Positions 49,756-62,280 of a stretch of 64,000 bases of DNA are shown here, in pieces. The notes under the pieces were generated by a model. It was not told the origin of the DNA, searched no databases, and saw nothing but the letters and a program-made list of their open reading frames with translations. Origin of the DNA: Mesaphorura yosii (lineage: Eukaryota > Arthropoda > Collembola > Poduromorpha > Tullbergiidae); the NCBI GenBank assembly GCA_009869945.1, contig WIXG01000306.1, positions 31,357 to 95,356 of the forward strand, given 5' to 3'. The stretch's first letter is position 1, and each line of letters begins with the position of its first letter. Made by a program: the position numbers and the translations under genes.

Positions 49756-51370
49756 ATTATGAATTGTGTAATGACATGACAGACTACGGCGTGCGTACCA
49801 TGCCGTGCTTTGGCACGAGGCGCGAGCTTAGCAGTACTTTTGCACTGGAGGGTTAATAATTTCTCGAGTGCCGTGCCGTGCCACGCTGCACTGCAATGCA
49901 CGCAAGCAGTCATCGACCAGATCAGCCAAAGCAATAAGCAATGAGCAATCAGTTTGCAAACAAAATTCGCATCATCCTCATTATCCTGTCTTACTCGCGT
50001 CTCGCATTCGTTCGGCGAATGGGCGAATGTGAAGAGGTCAATTTGCAGTTTGAACAGCCGGTCGAGAAGGAAAAAGATTGAACGCGTTTTGCATTTCACA
50101 GGTTGGCTCGGCTCGGATTTCGCATTCAATAGAAATGAAAATCATTCTCGATCTCGTATTTATAAAATTGTGTAATGCAAAATACAAAAAGCAAAATTCA
50201 ATTGCAATTATGAATACGATTACGAAATTGAAATCACTAATCGCACTCCAATCGAGAAGCGAGAATGTGGCCAAAGCCACACACTGCTTCATCCGCGTCA
50301 ATTAGAATCTCATTAGAATTCGGCGATTCAGTCGCAATTTTACTGAATTCGAGAATTCGCCTCGCCGTGCCAGAGTTACGATTTACGGTTAATTGATTCT
50401 TTGGGTTTGACATTCCAGAAAAAATCGGGCGTCGGGCCTTGCAGCGGCAGGTCGTAATCGTAATTTAATGGAACTCTGCCTCCTCCATGTCCACGTCTGC
50501 CTTGACAAATGATTCATAAATTCATCTTCAGTGGTTATTGACCTGCCCATTCATGTGTGTGTTTCATAATCATAATCGCGTATCAAGCATTGTTGGCCCG
50601 ATGAACTTGCGAGCAGAGCAGGCATGAAATTTGATTCCGCTGATTGTTGATGATGGTTGATGGTGATGGCGAGTCGTAAAGTGAACGAAGTCAAGCTAAT
50701 TTATTCTTTATGCCCACATCACGTTATCCATGCTGATGCCCGTTTGCCTTTGATTTGTTGGCTTGGCTTGACTGATGTGACACAACAATTGAATTGAGGA
50801 AGGAAATCGCAATCGCAGTGCAGTGCCGGCAAGGACATGAACCTGGGCTGTCAAAACTCTTGCCACGCCACCCCGTATTATTATTATGTAAGCAAAGCCA
50901 AACAATGCGACTGATTTAATTTGGCCGGCAATTCATGCATGATTACAAGCAAAGAACAAGCAAACACAAATCAAAATCAAAATCAAGGTACAAGTTAGTT
51001 AAATGCCAAGCTGCCATCGTCGTGGCGGCGTGACTGTCGAAGTCGATGTCGATGTCAAAATTCACCTTGAGGGAAGATCCGAAGCATTTCACGGGCAAGA
51101 GTGCGTAATTGAAAGATTTAATCATCGATAGCCAATTCCTTGTGCCTGGCCACTGAGCACAATTAATCTTGTTACTCGATTGCTCGTTATTCATTCAAAC
51201 TTTTCAAATGCACGCCCGGAGAGCACAGAGAAGCAAGCTTGAATGGTTTTTCAGTCGCAGCCAAACTCGCGTCGTCGCAAAACCTCCACGCCCAGTTGAT
51301 TAAGATTACTCGTAGCGTTTAGCATTTAGCGTGGCAAGCAAGAGTAAAAATAAAAATAGAATAGAATCTA

Positions 51371-51394
51371 TTGCAATTGCAATTGCAATTGCAA
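51371..51394. repeat. TTGCAA hexamer tandem repeat
   Basis: Four perfect copies of the palindromic hexamer TTGCAA, followed by degenerate ATGCAATG. It is the purest example of the GCAA-type words scattered across the noncoding parts of this window. Confidence 0.85.
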
Positions 51395-51703
51395 ATGCAA
51401 TGAATTGTATCTAACATTGGATCTTTGCCTGCGACTGCGACAGCGACGTGATTTCCACTGCGACTGCGACACACATCAAGTCAAGTCATTGTTCTGCATG
51501 TTTTCTGCGCCTGCGTCTGTGCTCGTTGTCACTCAATTTGTCCTTTCATCCACGCCACGCCAGCACAGTGCACCTGGATTACATAAGCAATAAGCACTGC
51601 GTGAGTTATTACCTCATAAGTGTCCACGAATAATGAATGATCTTTACCTTTCATTAATTGTGCCACCAAATAAATAATGAATAACAATAACAAGATCCTG
51701 CCT

Positions 51704-51720
51704 GGCGTGGCGTGGCGTGG
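51704..51720. repeat. GGCGT pentamer tandem repeat
   Basis: Three copies of GGCGT plus a partial fourth copy. Short GC-rich tract in otherwise AT-rich noncoding DNA. Confidence 0.7.
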
Positions 51721-54539
51721 ATGACAGATTGTCCTACCCTGCCTTTGTTTCCAATCGACCATCTTGTTAGCCTCCAAAACTTGGTCGCTCGGTCGGTCGT
51801 CAATGGGAAAGTGCGGTCGGATTACGTAAGAGTCGTGGTTTCTTTCATGTGATAATTATTGCTGTTATTGTCCTCGTCGACGGTGACACGACTCGACACA
51901 AGACACGAGCCTGGCTGGGCTGGGCTGGCTGGCTGGCCGGTTGCATAAAATCGCAATTTGCTTCATTGCGTTGCAATTTGCTAATGCGATTCAAAGGTTA
52001 GCATTCTTAATAATTGCGTGGCGTGTTTTTGGGTTACGGATGAATGGGCGGTCAGGCTAGAAGTGACAAAAGGACGAGTCGAGTTTTAATTTAAGCGCGT
52101 GCATGTGCATCTTTTCCCATGCAAGATTGCATCAACGAAGCAGAATCAGTAATTAAGTCTTCGCGTCATGTAGATTTGCGAGTTCGTGGATGTGGAAATT
52201 CTGCCTGTACCTGACCGACTTGAGTTGAGCGCAAGCATAAAAATAAACCATAATTATAATTATTAGTGCCATCTTGAAATTCTTTAAATTAACGTCGCGT
52301 GACACGGCGTGATTCAAATCAATAGCTCTTTCGAATCGTATCGTAGAAGAGTGCCCTGCTATAATTGGCAAGCCAAGCAAATAGTAAATGTTGATTAACT
52401 AAGAATTAATTAGCACGCATGGGCCGACCTTAGTCGATGTGAAGATGAGTTCGTCAAAACGAGAGTAGAGAATCTGTCAAAGACTTGGCTGGCACTGGAC
52501 ACTTTAATTAACATTTGCGACCTTGGAGTGACACAAAATGCAAATTTTTCAATAAGGAAAGTGTTTCGAAGTTTTACGCCAAATCCAATGTTAATTATTA
52601 TTGACATCTATTAATTAACCGTTCGCCCAACTTGGATGAAAATAGCATCGTAACGCACGAAATTCTACACCAAGCTCGAGATTTGTCTGGATTTATTATA
52701 AATTGATAATTTTGCATGAGATTTTATTGCAAAATTAATTGTCAACATTTTTAGTCTTTATTTCTTCATTTCTGCTCATTGCTTGGCTTGGCTCGAGAAA
52801 TGATCTCCCATTAATAAGGCTCATTTCAAGCTGACAATTGCCTTTGCCTGTGCCTTTGCCAATTGTTGGCACTTCACACTTTTGATCCTCTTGCCTTAAT
52901 CTGAATTTTAATCTTCTTCAGGGTTCAATTCCATTACGACCTCCTTGCGAAATAACACACACAACGCGCCACGCAATTCGTAGCGTACATTTTTGGCCAG
53001 CTCGTTAACTACAACTCAATTTGGATGATAAATGCGAAACGTATTCAAATTAGTTACCCAGATTCTGTAACGAGATAAGTGCAGGGTAGGCAGGCAAGCG
53101 CTCATTGCTCGAATAAAGCTTGATGTGTTTCGTTGACAGATGCTAAATGCCATGCCACGCCAGCTAAAATTCGTTCCTCGAAATTACAACCTGACATGGC
53201 ATGAATTTATGGGATTTTGCGCGAGCGCCTGCGAGAATGCAAGCTGCGAAGTAAATCTCGTCCGCGTCTGCGTCTTCATCACGGAATAAAATTGCCCGTG
53301 CGCCTGAGACGCTGAGATCGAGATGCGACGCGCTGTAGTAAATTATGGGTTACAATTTTCATGATTCTTGCGTAATATTATTTATTCGAGGCTATTAACG
53401 AACGAGGCGAGCACAACCGCCTAATTTTTATGAGATTTGACTTGCAAATGAACACGCAAATTGGGAAACCAGTTTTCACTTTTCGTAAGGAGTAAGTTTC
53501 AATTGTAATTTCGCTTTCTGAGGCATTTCATTGAGATTCTTGTAATTCCGGTGTCTTGCTAAGCTGCTGTGGTGCTTAAGCGCTTAACCTGCATTGTGCG
53601 AGTGTGAATTCTCCCTTCATGCCAAATCTGAGTTGCTGGAAAGTCGTCCGGAGTCCGGAGGTACATGTAAAACCCGAAATACAGAAATGACATGCGGACG
53701 ACGGTCAGAATGACGATTTTACTAAATTCTCATAAAAAATGCGGTGAATTGCAATACTTAAATTTAACTGCTATAAACGATTCTTGACGCTAAAAGTACG
53801 AAACTGCAGTTAAATTAAGGCAAAAAGCGTTTTAAACCGAAACTCGCGTCTAAGACGTCGTATTGTCAACTTTTCATATCCAACATGTGAGTACATCTGA
53901 AAAAGCACAATTGAATCAAGGTGAGAGATTTCGATGCAGCCAATGTCGCGTAAGTTTGAATCCGCGGTTGCTTGCCTGCTTGCTTGGTACCGAATGCCAA
54001 GTGTGGCTGCTGTGCTACAATGCAAAGGCGGTTGGAAAGGTGAAGTAGCCCGTGTTTCAATTCTGTGTTTCTTTGCGACTATGCGCCCTGTTTTTAGTTT
54101 CCAGTTTGGAATCTTTGCAATTAGAATTTGAAAAGATAAGCTGCTGATAAGCTGAAAACGTTCTTCTAAAGCTCCTATCAGTGACTGTGAGTAATCGGTA
54201 CACGATTTTGTGTTTTCGAAGGGTTTGGTTTAAATTAACGAAACATTTCTACTGGCGCCGGTGCCGGTATCCGAACAAACCTGAATTGGTGAGTGTTTAA
54301 TCTTAATGATTGATGATTTAATTATCGTCTAAATTAAGAGCTCACGTTAATGCGACTATGTTGGAACATTCTTTTACAGCGTGGAGGACCCGCATTCGAT
54401 AATTGATAATTTGGTCATTGTCGTTCGACTGATTCGCCTTTTGCCTTTGACGGTACGACGGTGGTTGTTATTGGTTGTTTCCACAGAACTAGAATAGAAT
54501 CCTACATTGACCTGAAAGTTGTCTGCATTTGGTGACAAG

Positions 54540-56721
54540 ATGCCGAACACCCTAAAGCGAAGCAAAACGATGGCTACGCAGGTAAGTCGCGTTGACGTTG
54601 TACGAAAATTAGATTTGCAATTGCAAAAAACGGACCTGGGAAGTTCTCAGTGCCCATCCTGCTGGAGAAGCCGCAGGAAGTTTAACCAGTTTCTTCCTTT
54701 TCATTTCAGAGAAGACCACCCACTTCGCACAGAACAGGGAAGATGGCTACTGAACCCATGGACATCGGCAATGTCGACCAAGGCATAGCTGACATGAAAG
54801 TGTCAGAACCCAGTTCGTCGAAGCCTTCCAACTCTCGTGGTGACGGCACAAGCTCCAAGAAGGCAACGGTTAAACGAACTGCATCCGTGAAACTACCTTC
54901 AGCTGATAATAATAATAACAGAAACTCATTAGATCCCACAGCTGCAAAACGTCGTAAACGTAAGTGCAATTCTTTGATATCTGGTAATCTTATCTTTATT
55001 CAATCACTTAAATGTAACTGCTATTATTTCAGAGAGTATTTCTGTCAGCCATGAACATGAAAAGGGGGTTTTGTATACATTTGGCCAAAATGACGTCGGT
55101 CAGCTTGGTATGGATATTGAAAAAGCTCGTCAAAGAAAGTTTCCCGCGCTGGTGGAATTACTCACAAAAAACGTAAGATTTCGCCCTACTTATGATTCTG
55201 TCGGTCAGATCTTGTGCTTATCGATAACCAGTAATAATCCCATTCCAATTTTCCAACACAGGCTATCCAAGTTGCGTCCGGATCAATGCACACGGTTGTG
55301 CTCGACGAAGACAACAAAGTCTTCACTTTCGGATGCAACGATGACTTCGCCCTCGGCAGAATTACTCCGGAAGAGGAAGACCAAATGGAGCCTCAGGAAG
55401 TGTCCATCCAAGCAAAGATTATTCAAGTGACGGCTGGTGACAGCCATACCACAGCACTTACTGATGCTGGCCGAGTTTATTTCTGGGGAGCATTCAGAGT
55501 ATGAACTCCTTATCAATATTGCATTTTCATTTTCTAGAGAGCTGAAAAACACATGTTTATATTATGTAAACAGAACAGCGCAGGTAATATCGGACTGCAG
55601 GCTCACGACGGGGAGAGGAGGAAGATCAGCACCCCGACTCTCGTCCGCTTTTCGACCGCGGAAGAATTGGAGCCAAAAATTGTCAAGGTTGCATCCGGCA
55701 CGAATCACGTTGTTGCGCTGAGTTCAGATGGCGACGTTTACACTTTGGGAGACGGAGAATGCGGACAGCTTGGAAGATATGTTACGGCCCGTTCTCTTCG
55801 CAGCAGAACCGCAGTACCAAGAACAGGTAGGTAACTGAAAGCCGGAAGTGGAAAACTATCTTGATTTTACTTTTATCATTTTAATCTGATGTATCTTATG
55901 TTTGTTCTCAGACGCCTTTCTGCAGCCGGAAAAGATCTTCTCACTGGGTATGAAGAATGTCTGTGACATTTGGGCCGGAGGCAGTTCAACCTTCTGCAAG
56001 ACCGTCGAAGGTGAAATCTGGAGTTTCGGACTGAACGCCACATCTCAGTTGGGCGTGCGAGCAAGACAGAGACCAGCTGGTAGCCTATTTTTATATGAAT
56101 AGTAGTGTGACTGACTGCAATTAGTTTCTACAACTTCGCTTTACATCTTAGGTGAAGACAACTCTGCCGACTTTGACAACTTGACGAATTGCCACTTTAT
56201 CCCGAGAAAGCCAACATCATTTAACACAGATGATCATAAGCCATGGAAGCAAATTGCGATTGGTGATCACCACACTATAGCTTTAAATGAAGCAGGTTTG
56301 TGGTGCTAATTTAATTGGAAATTCGGCAAGCCAAAACGTGGGTTCTAAATCTGTATTCGTATGCTTTTGTTTCACCTTAGGTAAAGTTTTCGCGCTTGGC
56401 TGTGGCAGCGATGGTCGTTTGGGTTTGGGCAAAGACACAGAGGAAAAGTCCGCGCCTACGCTCATCCCAACGTTGGCAGGAGAAATATGTGTTCAAGTCG
56501 CCTGCGGTGGTTCAACTTCTTACGCTATCACCGCCTCCGGAAAATTGTACGCTTGGGGTTTTGGAGAGAATTACCAGCTTGGCAGCGGCGAGGAAGATGA
56601 TGAAGATACTCCAAAGTTGGTCAAGGGCTCCCGAAATGATGCCGGCATTAACGGAAAAGTTGTGTACGCTTCAGCTGGTTCACAACATGTTGCGATTATC
56701 ACAGCTTCCAAAGATCAATAA
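54540..56721 (+). CDS. RCC1: regulator of chromosome condensation RCC1
   Basis: Chromatin-bound guanine-nucleotide exchange factor for Ran. It sets the nuclear Ran-GTP gradient used in transport and spindle assembly. Eight exons (54540-54581, 54710-54959, 55033-55172, 55262-55498, 55574-55826, 55912-56079, 56152-56295, 56381-56721) give 524 codons, about 100 more than human. The extra length is an N-terminal basic and Ser-rich tail ending AAKRRK, which probably carries the nuclear signal and helps chromatin binding. The seven-bladed propeller follows, with blade signatures [87 protein letters not shown] and [16 protein letters not shown]. Most introns are 60-130 nt with GT-AG ends. A second ATG at 54743 would give a shorter tail. 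Confidence 0.96.
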
Positions 56722-59372
56722 CTATTGTACAATTTATGATGACTCCTTAATCAAATTCTTTCTTTCCAAATTTTGTAAGTGCTCCTTTCAACTTACAATA
56801 ATGACCTTTCTAAACTGGTACTCAGGTAGTACGTTCAACAGATGAAAATTACTTGATTAGCAAACATAAACATGTATACAATACGAAATTAATGACTGAC
56901 AAATGGGTTACTATTTAACTAATTTAATATTAATGCTTACTCGTAATAATTAGCAAGCTAATTGTCATTTAGAATATTAGTGTAATTGAAGGACGGTGAC
57001 TTAATTGAATTATACTTGTGATCCAAGCAAGTTAAATGCTGATACTAATTACTGATTAATATAAGTCAAAGTCAAAGAAATCGTGAAATCTCAAGCAGAA
57101 ATTCAGGATTGCTAATTTGTATCTTAATTTTGGAGGACTTGCCTTTGACTTGATTTAACATAAAATTTAAGCAAGAAAATAAGTTTTAAATGTTTTTGTA
57201 ATTATTCAATTGCAAACCAATATATTATATTATATATTATATTACAAATATAACAAAGGAACAAATTGTTCACGGAGAATTGTTTCCAGTCAAAATGTTC
57301 TGATTCTGAGTCCCTGAATTGACTGGTATTGAATGCCTTTGAATAGTTTTCAGTTTCAAGTCTCATTTAAGGCTTGTATTAAAGCGTTAGTAATTGATTT
57401 TACCTTGGCACCGTGGGATAAGCCGAGTTGCAATTAAGTATTAGGGGAGATCACATGCAGAATGTTCCTGAATTCACATTTAGTTTTACTGGACTCTTAC
57501 ATTTGACGCGCTTCTCGCCTAATACACCACCAATTTTTGTTCGCAGCAATCAACATGAAAATTGTAAAATCTTCCGATTGGCTTAATCAGTGGAGTATAC
57601 TGCACATTGGCCAGGCTCAGCGTTACGTGATCAGCTACTGATAAGTAGTAGTTGGTAGCTTAACCACTAAATTCGGGTTGACACAACTTAAACTGCTTAT
57701 TGCTACTTACCGGAAGCTGGTCGCTTGGTATAATTAACCCAATCGAAAGATTTTGAGCTAAGAGCAAGAGAAAATTTTTCCCCAACTCGAAGCTGACAAA
57801 TTCAAATTCCGTTGCCATGTTGCATTTCACCCGCTTAATTACGATATCTGTAATTCTGTGAATAAAAAATAAATTGAGCTGAGAACAACTGCCAGTAACT
57901 TTTCTTAGGCGTGCATCGTGTGTACGTGCCGTTTGAGAAATGTGTGTCTTTTCGAAGGAATACTTCTAATTGCAAAAGTTTGTTATTGTTTTGACCCTGC
58001 GTCGTTGGTTCTTGGGTTCTTTTACCCAGGCCACTAAAATGTGGGCGCGAAGCGAAGCACTTTAATCTCCGACACGATCAGAATTAATAATTCTCAGAAT
58101 CTGCCAGCCGCGAACCACAACACAAGTCAAAGCCAATTCAATTCATCACCACAACATAATTAATTTGTGCTCACGCTGCGCTGCTGCACTGCACTTCACG
58201 GCTCATTCATCCAATTCCAAACCAAGCGAAGTCCGGAGCCCGACCGGGCTCGTAATTCCTTGCCCTTTTCTTTCGTCACACTCCAGAAAACCAAACCCGG
58301 AGAAGGCAGGACAAATCTCTGCTGAACTCTCGTGTTTAGCCTGTCAGCATGCAATAAATCTGATTTATGAGGAAGGAAGCTCGACTTTCTCTCGCCCAAC
58401 TTATAAAATATTAATTTGCTTTCTTTATTGCACGTTACATAATAAAACAATGCCGTGGCCTGGCCTGGCATGTCGCAGATTATGTGCCACTGCATAAATG
58501 AGCTAATAAATCATTCCGGGACAAAACTGGGTCGGTCGGTCGAGTCGTGAAGTCGTGTTTGAATAAAAAAAAATGAATCAAAAAATCCAAAGCGCATATT
58601 CATAAAAAGAAATCACGCAATTTAATGCAAATGCAATGCATGAAATTCGTCCTAACTTTCGCGATTTGCGATTTGCAATGTGCGATTTGCGAAAACTAAA
58701 CTTTTTAATCGTAATTCGCAAAGTACGGCCACGGCTGGAGAAGTTCTGCTATGACTTGACCCGGTATGACTCCTGCCACTGTCACGCCAAATGTGAGCTC
58801 CAGCTTCCATTTAGCCCATTTCCATTTGGTCTGTGTTCAATTTCGCTTTGGCATCTTGAGCGCGAGTTCTTCAGTTAATCGCGCCCGCATGTGTTCCCTG
58901 CTGCTATTGCTCAATTGCTCCGAAAGTTAGCAGTGAAGACGAAAAAAAAATGGGTCGCCATTGAACATTTTCAGACTGCGTGCAGCGGCGAGGCACCGGG
59001 GAACAGAAGACTTGAAATATCTTTATCAATTGAATCAGTGCAGGCAGGCGGAGGCATCCATTTTGCCATTACCATTTGTTAGTGCCATGCATGAGCCATA
59101 ATGTTATTAGCGGAGCACTTACGCTAAGAGGCTGCTCGATGCACAGCTTTCTTTTTACAAGTTTTAGTTTTACGGTGCTGGCACCACGAGCAGGCGTACG
59201 TTTTTATCTACTTTACTTTACACTTTATTTTCACATCGCATTGCAGATGGGACAGGCAGGGACATTCATTGACAAAAATAAAGATAAAAGCGTGCACGTC
59301 GACGTCGATGTCGAATACGAGACAAGATTCACTGTTCACAGATTCACTTCTTGAAAGTCGTCAGAGACGCAT
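56722..59372. other. RCC1 3' region and noncoding DNA
   Basis: No coding gene is supported. The first few hundred bases presumably include the RCC1 3' untranslated region, but I see no canonical AATAAA close to its stop. An AT-only microsatellite lies at 57221-57244. From about 58500 the GCAAATGC-type words return. Confidence 0.5.
57221..57244. repeat. AT microsatellite (TATAT/ATTAT)
   Basis: An uninterrupted 24-base run of only A and T made of TATAT and ATTAT units, in noncoding DNA after RCC1. Confidence 0.8.
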
Positions 59373-60930
59373 TTAACTAGCTGCTCCAAAAGTAACTGTG
59401 ACTGCCTTCCACTGTGCTGTGGCATCAACTTCTGGAAACTCCACCTTCGAAACTCGACTCCTTGAATCGAGCCGAGCCACTGCAAAGAACAAAGTTTGCG
59501 AATGCGAATCTGTACCTGGGAAGCACATAAATCGTGGTTCGGTGTGATTCAGTGATTCACGCTAAGAGTTCCATAATTATTGAAGTCTGAAGTCTGTCAC
59601 CAAAATCGCTGGAAGTTGCTGTTCACCGTACTTTGATCCTCTGCTGTCTCTCCAGTCTTGCCGTTCCAGCCCACGGCAAGCCAAACGAGCCTGAAACAAA
59701 GTGGAATAAACTCAGCAATGCATAACTAAATACACTTTTGCACTTTTTCTTGGAAATGCGAATGGCGAATATGGAAAGCGTAAAATTTATGGGACGTGTC
59801 AAGTCAACAGACAGACAAGGCAGACAGTTCAGTTGCTGCTTTTTGCCGTGTTTGCCTTGCTGAAATGGTGAAAAGTGAAAAGCATTTTCTGAGTCGTGCA
59901 ACTTTCTTCTCGGAAGTAAAGCCATTACTCAGAGAAAGAAAAGAATGCGAAAGTTTTTTTTAATTTATGGTTATTCATTTGCAAATGTATTTATGCCTGC
60001 GCTCTGCGCCCAGTCAGACTCTAGAAAGAAGGAGCCAGACTCGGTCTGCTTACGACCTGCTTGGCTTCAAGCGAAGACGATGAGCATATGTTCTGACATT
60101 TTTCAGACAAGAAACGCAAGTCAGCCGTGTGAGTCGACTCGTGGATTTACAAACTAATTAATTGCATGACTTACGACCAACGATCACAAAGCACACGAAA
60201 GCGACCATGGATTCTACACCCAGATTTCTACCTTCTCTGTAAAAATTCTTCGCAGTATTCCAGTCATCAGTCAGTTAATTCTTGAAATCATGTATTTCCT
60301 TTGAACCCCGAAGCTGCTGGAAACTGGAAATTAGTTTAAAATTACCTGGAAGCAAAAGATACTTCCTTTCATCTCTTCTGTACTCAACGACCGTTGATAA
60401 TGCAATTCAGGTCAGGACAAGAGTGCTTCCACACACAGGAAATTAATTGTGCTGACCTTCCTTGAGCAGAATCTTCATTAATATTGGTCCAAGGTCCACA
60501 CTGCTCCACGTCGACGTCTCTTGAATCACTTGAATTCAATTAAATGGTACAAAGCTTAGAGCACGAATAGTCTTAGGCAATGTAAAATTAATCTCCTGGT
60601 TTACCTCCTGTGCTTTCGATTCCGTCCTTCAGCTGCTTCACATGGGTGTAGGTCGCAATTCGCACCGCACAGCAGGTCCAGTAAAAGCTTGGCTTCAAAA
60701 GGCCTTGACCAAAATCCAGAGTCTGACAGTTCGGAAGTGCTTTGAAGCACAGGCAGTGTACGTGGTGCGTGAGTTGGTCGGGGCGCTCTTGCACTTGTTG
60801 CTTCTCCAGAGATTTGACAATGTACGAGAGCCCCGTTTGGAAGTTTGCAGTGCGGAAGATTGATTTTGTGCTTGGATTTCCAAAATAATGGAAACCGTTT
60901 AAACCACAATACAGACGAGTCGAATAATGT
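59373..60930 (-). CDS. unproven spliced gene candidate, minus strand
   Basis: I do not recognise a family. Five open segments read through in one continuous frame with GT-AG borders: about 60930-60605 (no stop for some 108 codons, no clear start), 60377-60346, 60227-60175, 59690-59632 and 59479-59373. Legible stretches include LSYIVKSLEKQQVQERP, KALPNCQTLDFGQGLLKPSF, RIATYTHVKQLKDGIESTG, WLAVGWNGKTGETAEDQ and SKVEFPEVDATAQWKAVTV before a TAA. Composition here is richer and less word-repetitive than the flanks. Weak points: the first segment lacks both a Met and a good acceptor, it is open in more than one frame, the third acceptor (GGTAG) is weaker than a competing upstream TTTTTACAG, and a different frame through segments three to five is also open. 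It could be a lineage-specific protein, a noncoding RNA or chance. Confidence 0.25.
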
Positions 60931-61842
60931 AATTAAAATCTCATTTCGCCGTCTACTCTAATCTCTTAATCTCAGTTCCCATCCGGAATCCGACTCCGTC
61001 GCCGTTCCATTCCTAATGATAAAAGGGATGTACGTCGTGACACGAATTTAGATAAATAGCGCTCCATGTAGTGGAGGGTTCTTCGTTTTTGGTTCTATTC
61101 GTCATTCGTGTTCTCAATTCTACAGTAGGGTTTAATTACAGGCGAACACTTCAGGATTCCTATTGTCGTATTGACTAAAGGTCACATGCCACGCGTCAAA
61201 TAATTGAAAATTGGGTCAAAGGCTTCAGTCTTCAATTATCAAGGCAAAGGCAGGCGTGGTACATGCTCCATCGGCTCCTTGGCAAGCCACACGAGCATTC
61301 AAAATTGGCCAATTGGCGGAAATGGTGAGCCCTTTGAAGTAGTCAAAAAAATTCGTATTTCTTTTGATTCGACCTGAAGCCTGGTAGGATGACACGAGCT
61401 AGGACGAAGTCAGGCGGAATCAACTCAGTGGAATGTCGCATGGATGATTCGGTACCAACCCGACTTCATATTTTACTCAGATATATGTTTTGCATTTTAC
61501 AATTTATAATTCTCATAAAAATGTGTCTTATTAAACGAACGTGACTGGTTATGAATGTTTTAAATTGATTTTATCCATATTTAATAAATATTTGAATTTT
61601 TCCGAATTCTTTTTATTTTGCCCAAACCTGTTACTGGGACTTAGAAAATTTCCTGCATTTTTCCAGCTGCGATAAAGTCAAACTTTGGAGTCTTATTACT
61701 CTCATGCCCCCTGAATGGCGCTGTGCAAACTTGGTTTATGGGGTATACGACTCAATATAGAACCGAAAAAATTTGCGCGCCATACTGGAGGGCACCCGGA
61801 TAATGGCGGGTCAAAGTGGAGACCGGCGCCATTTGATGACCA
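60931..61842. other. noncoding DNA between two unproven gene candidates
   Basis: About 900 bases between the minus-strand candidate on the left and the plus-strand candidate on the right. If both are real, this is their divergent promoter region. I see no named element. Confidence 0.35.
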
Positions 61843-62280
61843 ATGCAAAAAGTGGTGTCGTTGAAAAGCTGGCATCATGGGCTTTCCAATGTAACAAGCC
61901 CCGACCTCGTTCGACCACTAGGGAGCCTGCAACAGCCCCCCAAATTTTACCCAAGCGCTCATGCAGAAATGCAGGACGCACATGTTCAACGTAATTCACA
62001 CATAGTGCAACAGCAGCGAAGCATTCGCCGTGGCAGACATACATCCATTACATCACACCAGGAGTGTCTGTCTTTTCGAGCCTTTTCCTAAGAAATCGTG
62101 ACAGGCGACAGGAGCATTTCCAAGAATCCCGAGCTGAGGTTATCCACTTTCTCTTCCTCTTCCGGGAAAGCAACCAGCCACGACAGCGATAACGATCTGA
62201 AAAGCAGCAAGAAGATTCGTCTTGAGAAGATTCAACTCAAGTTTTCATTAAAATTACGACTTGACTTGCTGGCTGGGTGA
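61843..62280 (+). CDS. unproven two-exon gene candidate, plus strand
   Basis: I do not recognise a family. An ATG at 61843 opens a frame reading MQKVVSLKSWHH, then PLGSLQQPPKFYPSAHAEMQ, up to a donor-like CAAC before GTAATTC (exon end 61990). A candidate acceptor GTGACAG ends at 62104. Splicing there restores the same frame and skips the in-frame TAA at 62089-62091. The second segment reads RDRSISKNPELRLSTFSSSS and SHDSDNDLKSSKK, then ends at a stop at 62278-62280 or at a donor-like TGG before GTGAAT just before it. The composition (Gln/Pro, then Ser/Asp/Lys) suits a disordered nuclear or signalling protein but proves nothing. Without splicing it would be a broken frame. Confidence 0.2.

Larger units (their letters stand above)
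48199..54539. other. Serrano-like 3' region and noncoding DNA before RCC1
   Basis: The Serrano-like transcript probably ends near AATAAA at 48656-48661. The rest is noncoding with the same word-repetitive texture as the 22-41 kb region. It includes a heptamer tract (49716-49755), a TTGCAA tract (51371-51394) and a GGCGT tract (51704-51720). Donor-like sites near 53920 (ATCAAG before GTGAGAG) and 53949 (GTCGC before GTAAGTTTG) may mark untranslated leader exons of RCC1. No coding gene is supported. Confidence 0.5.
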
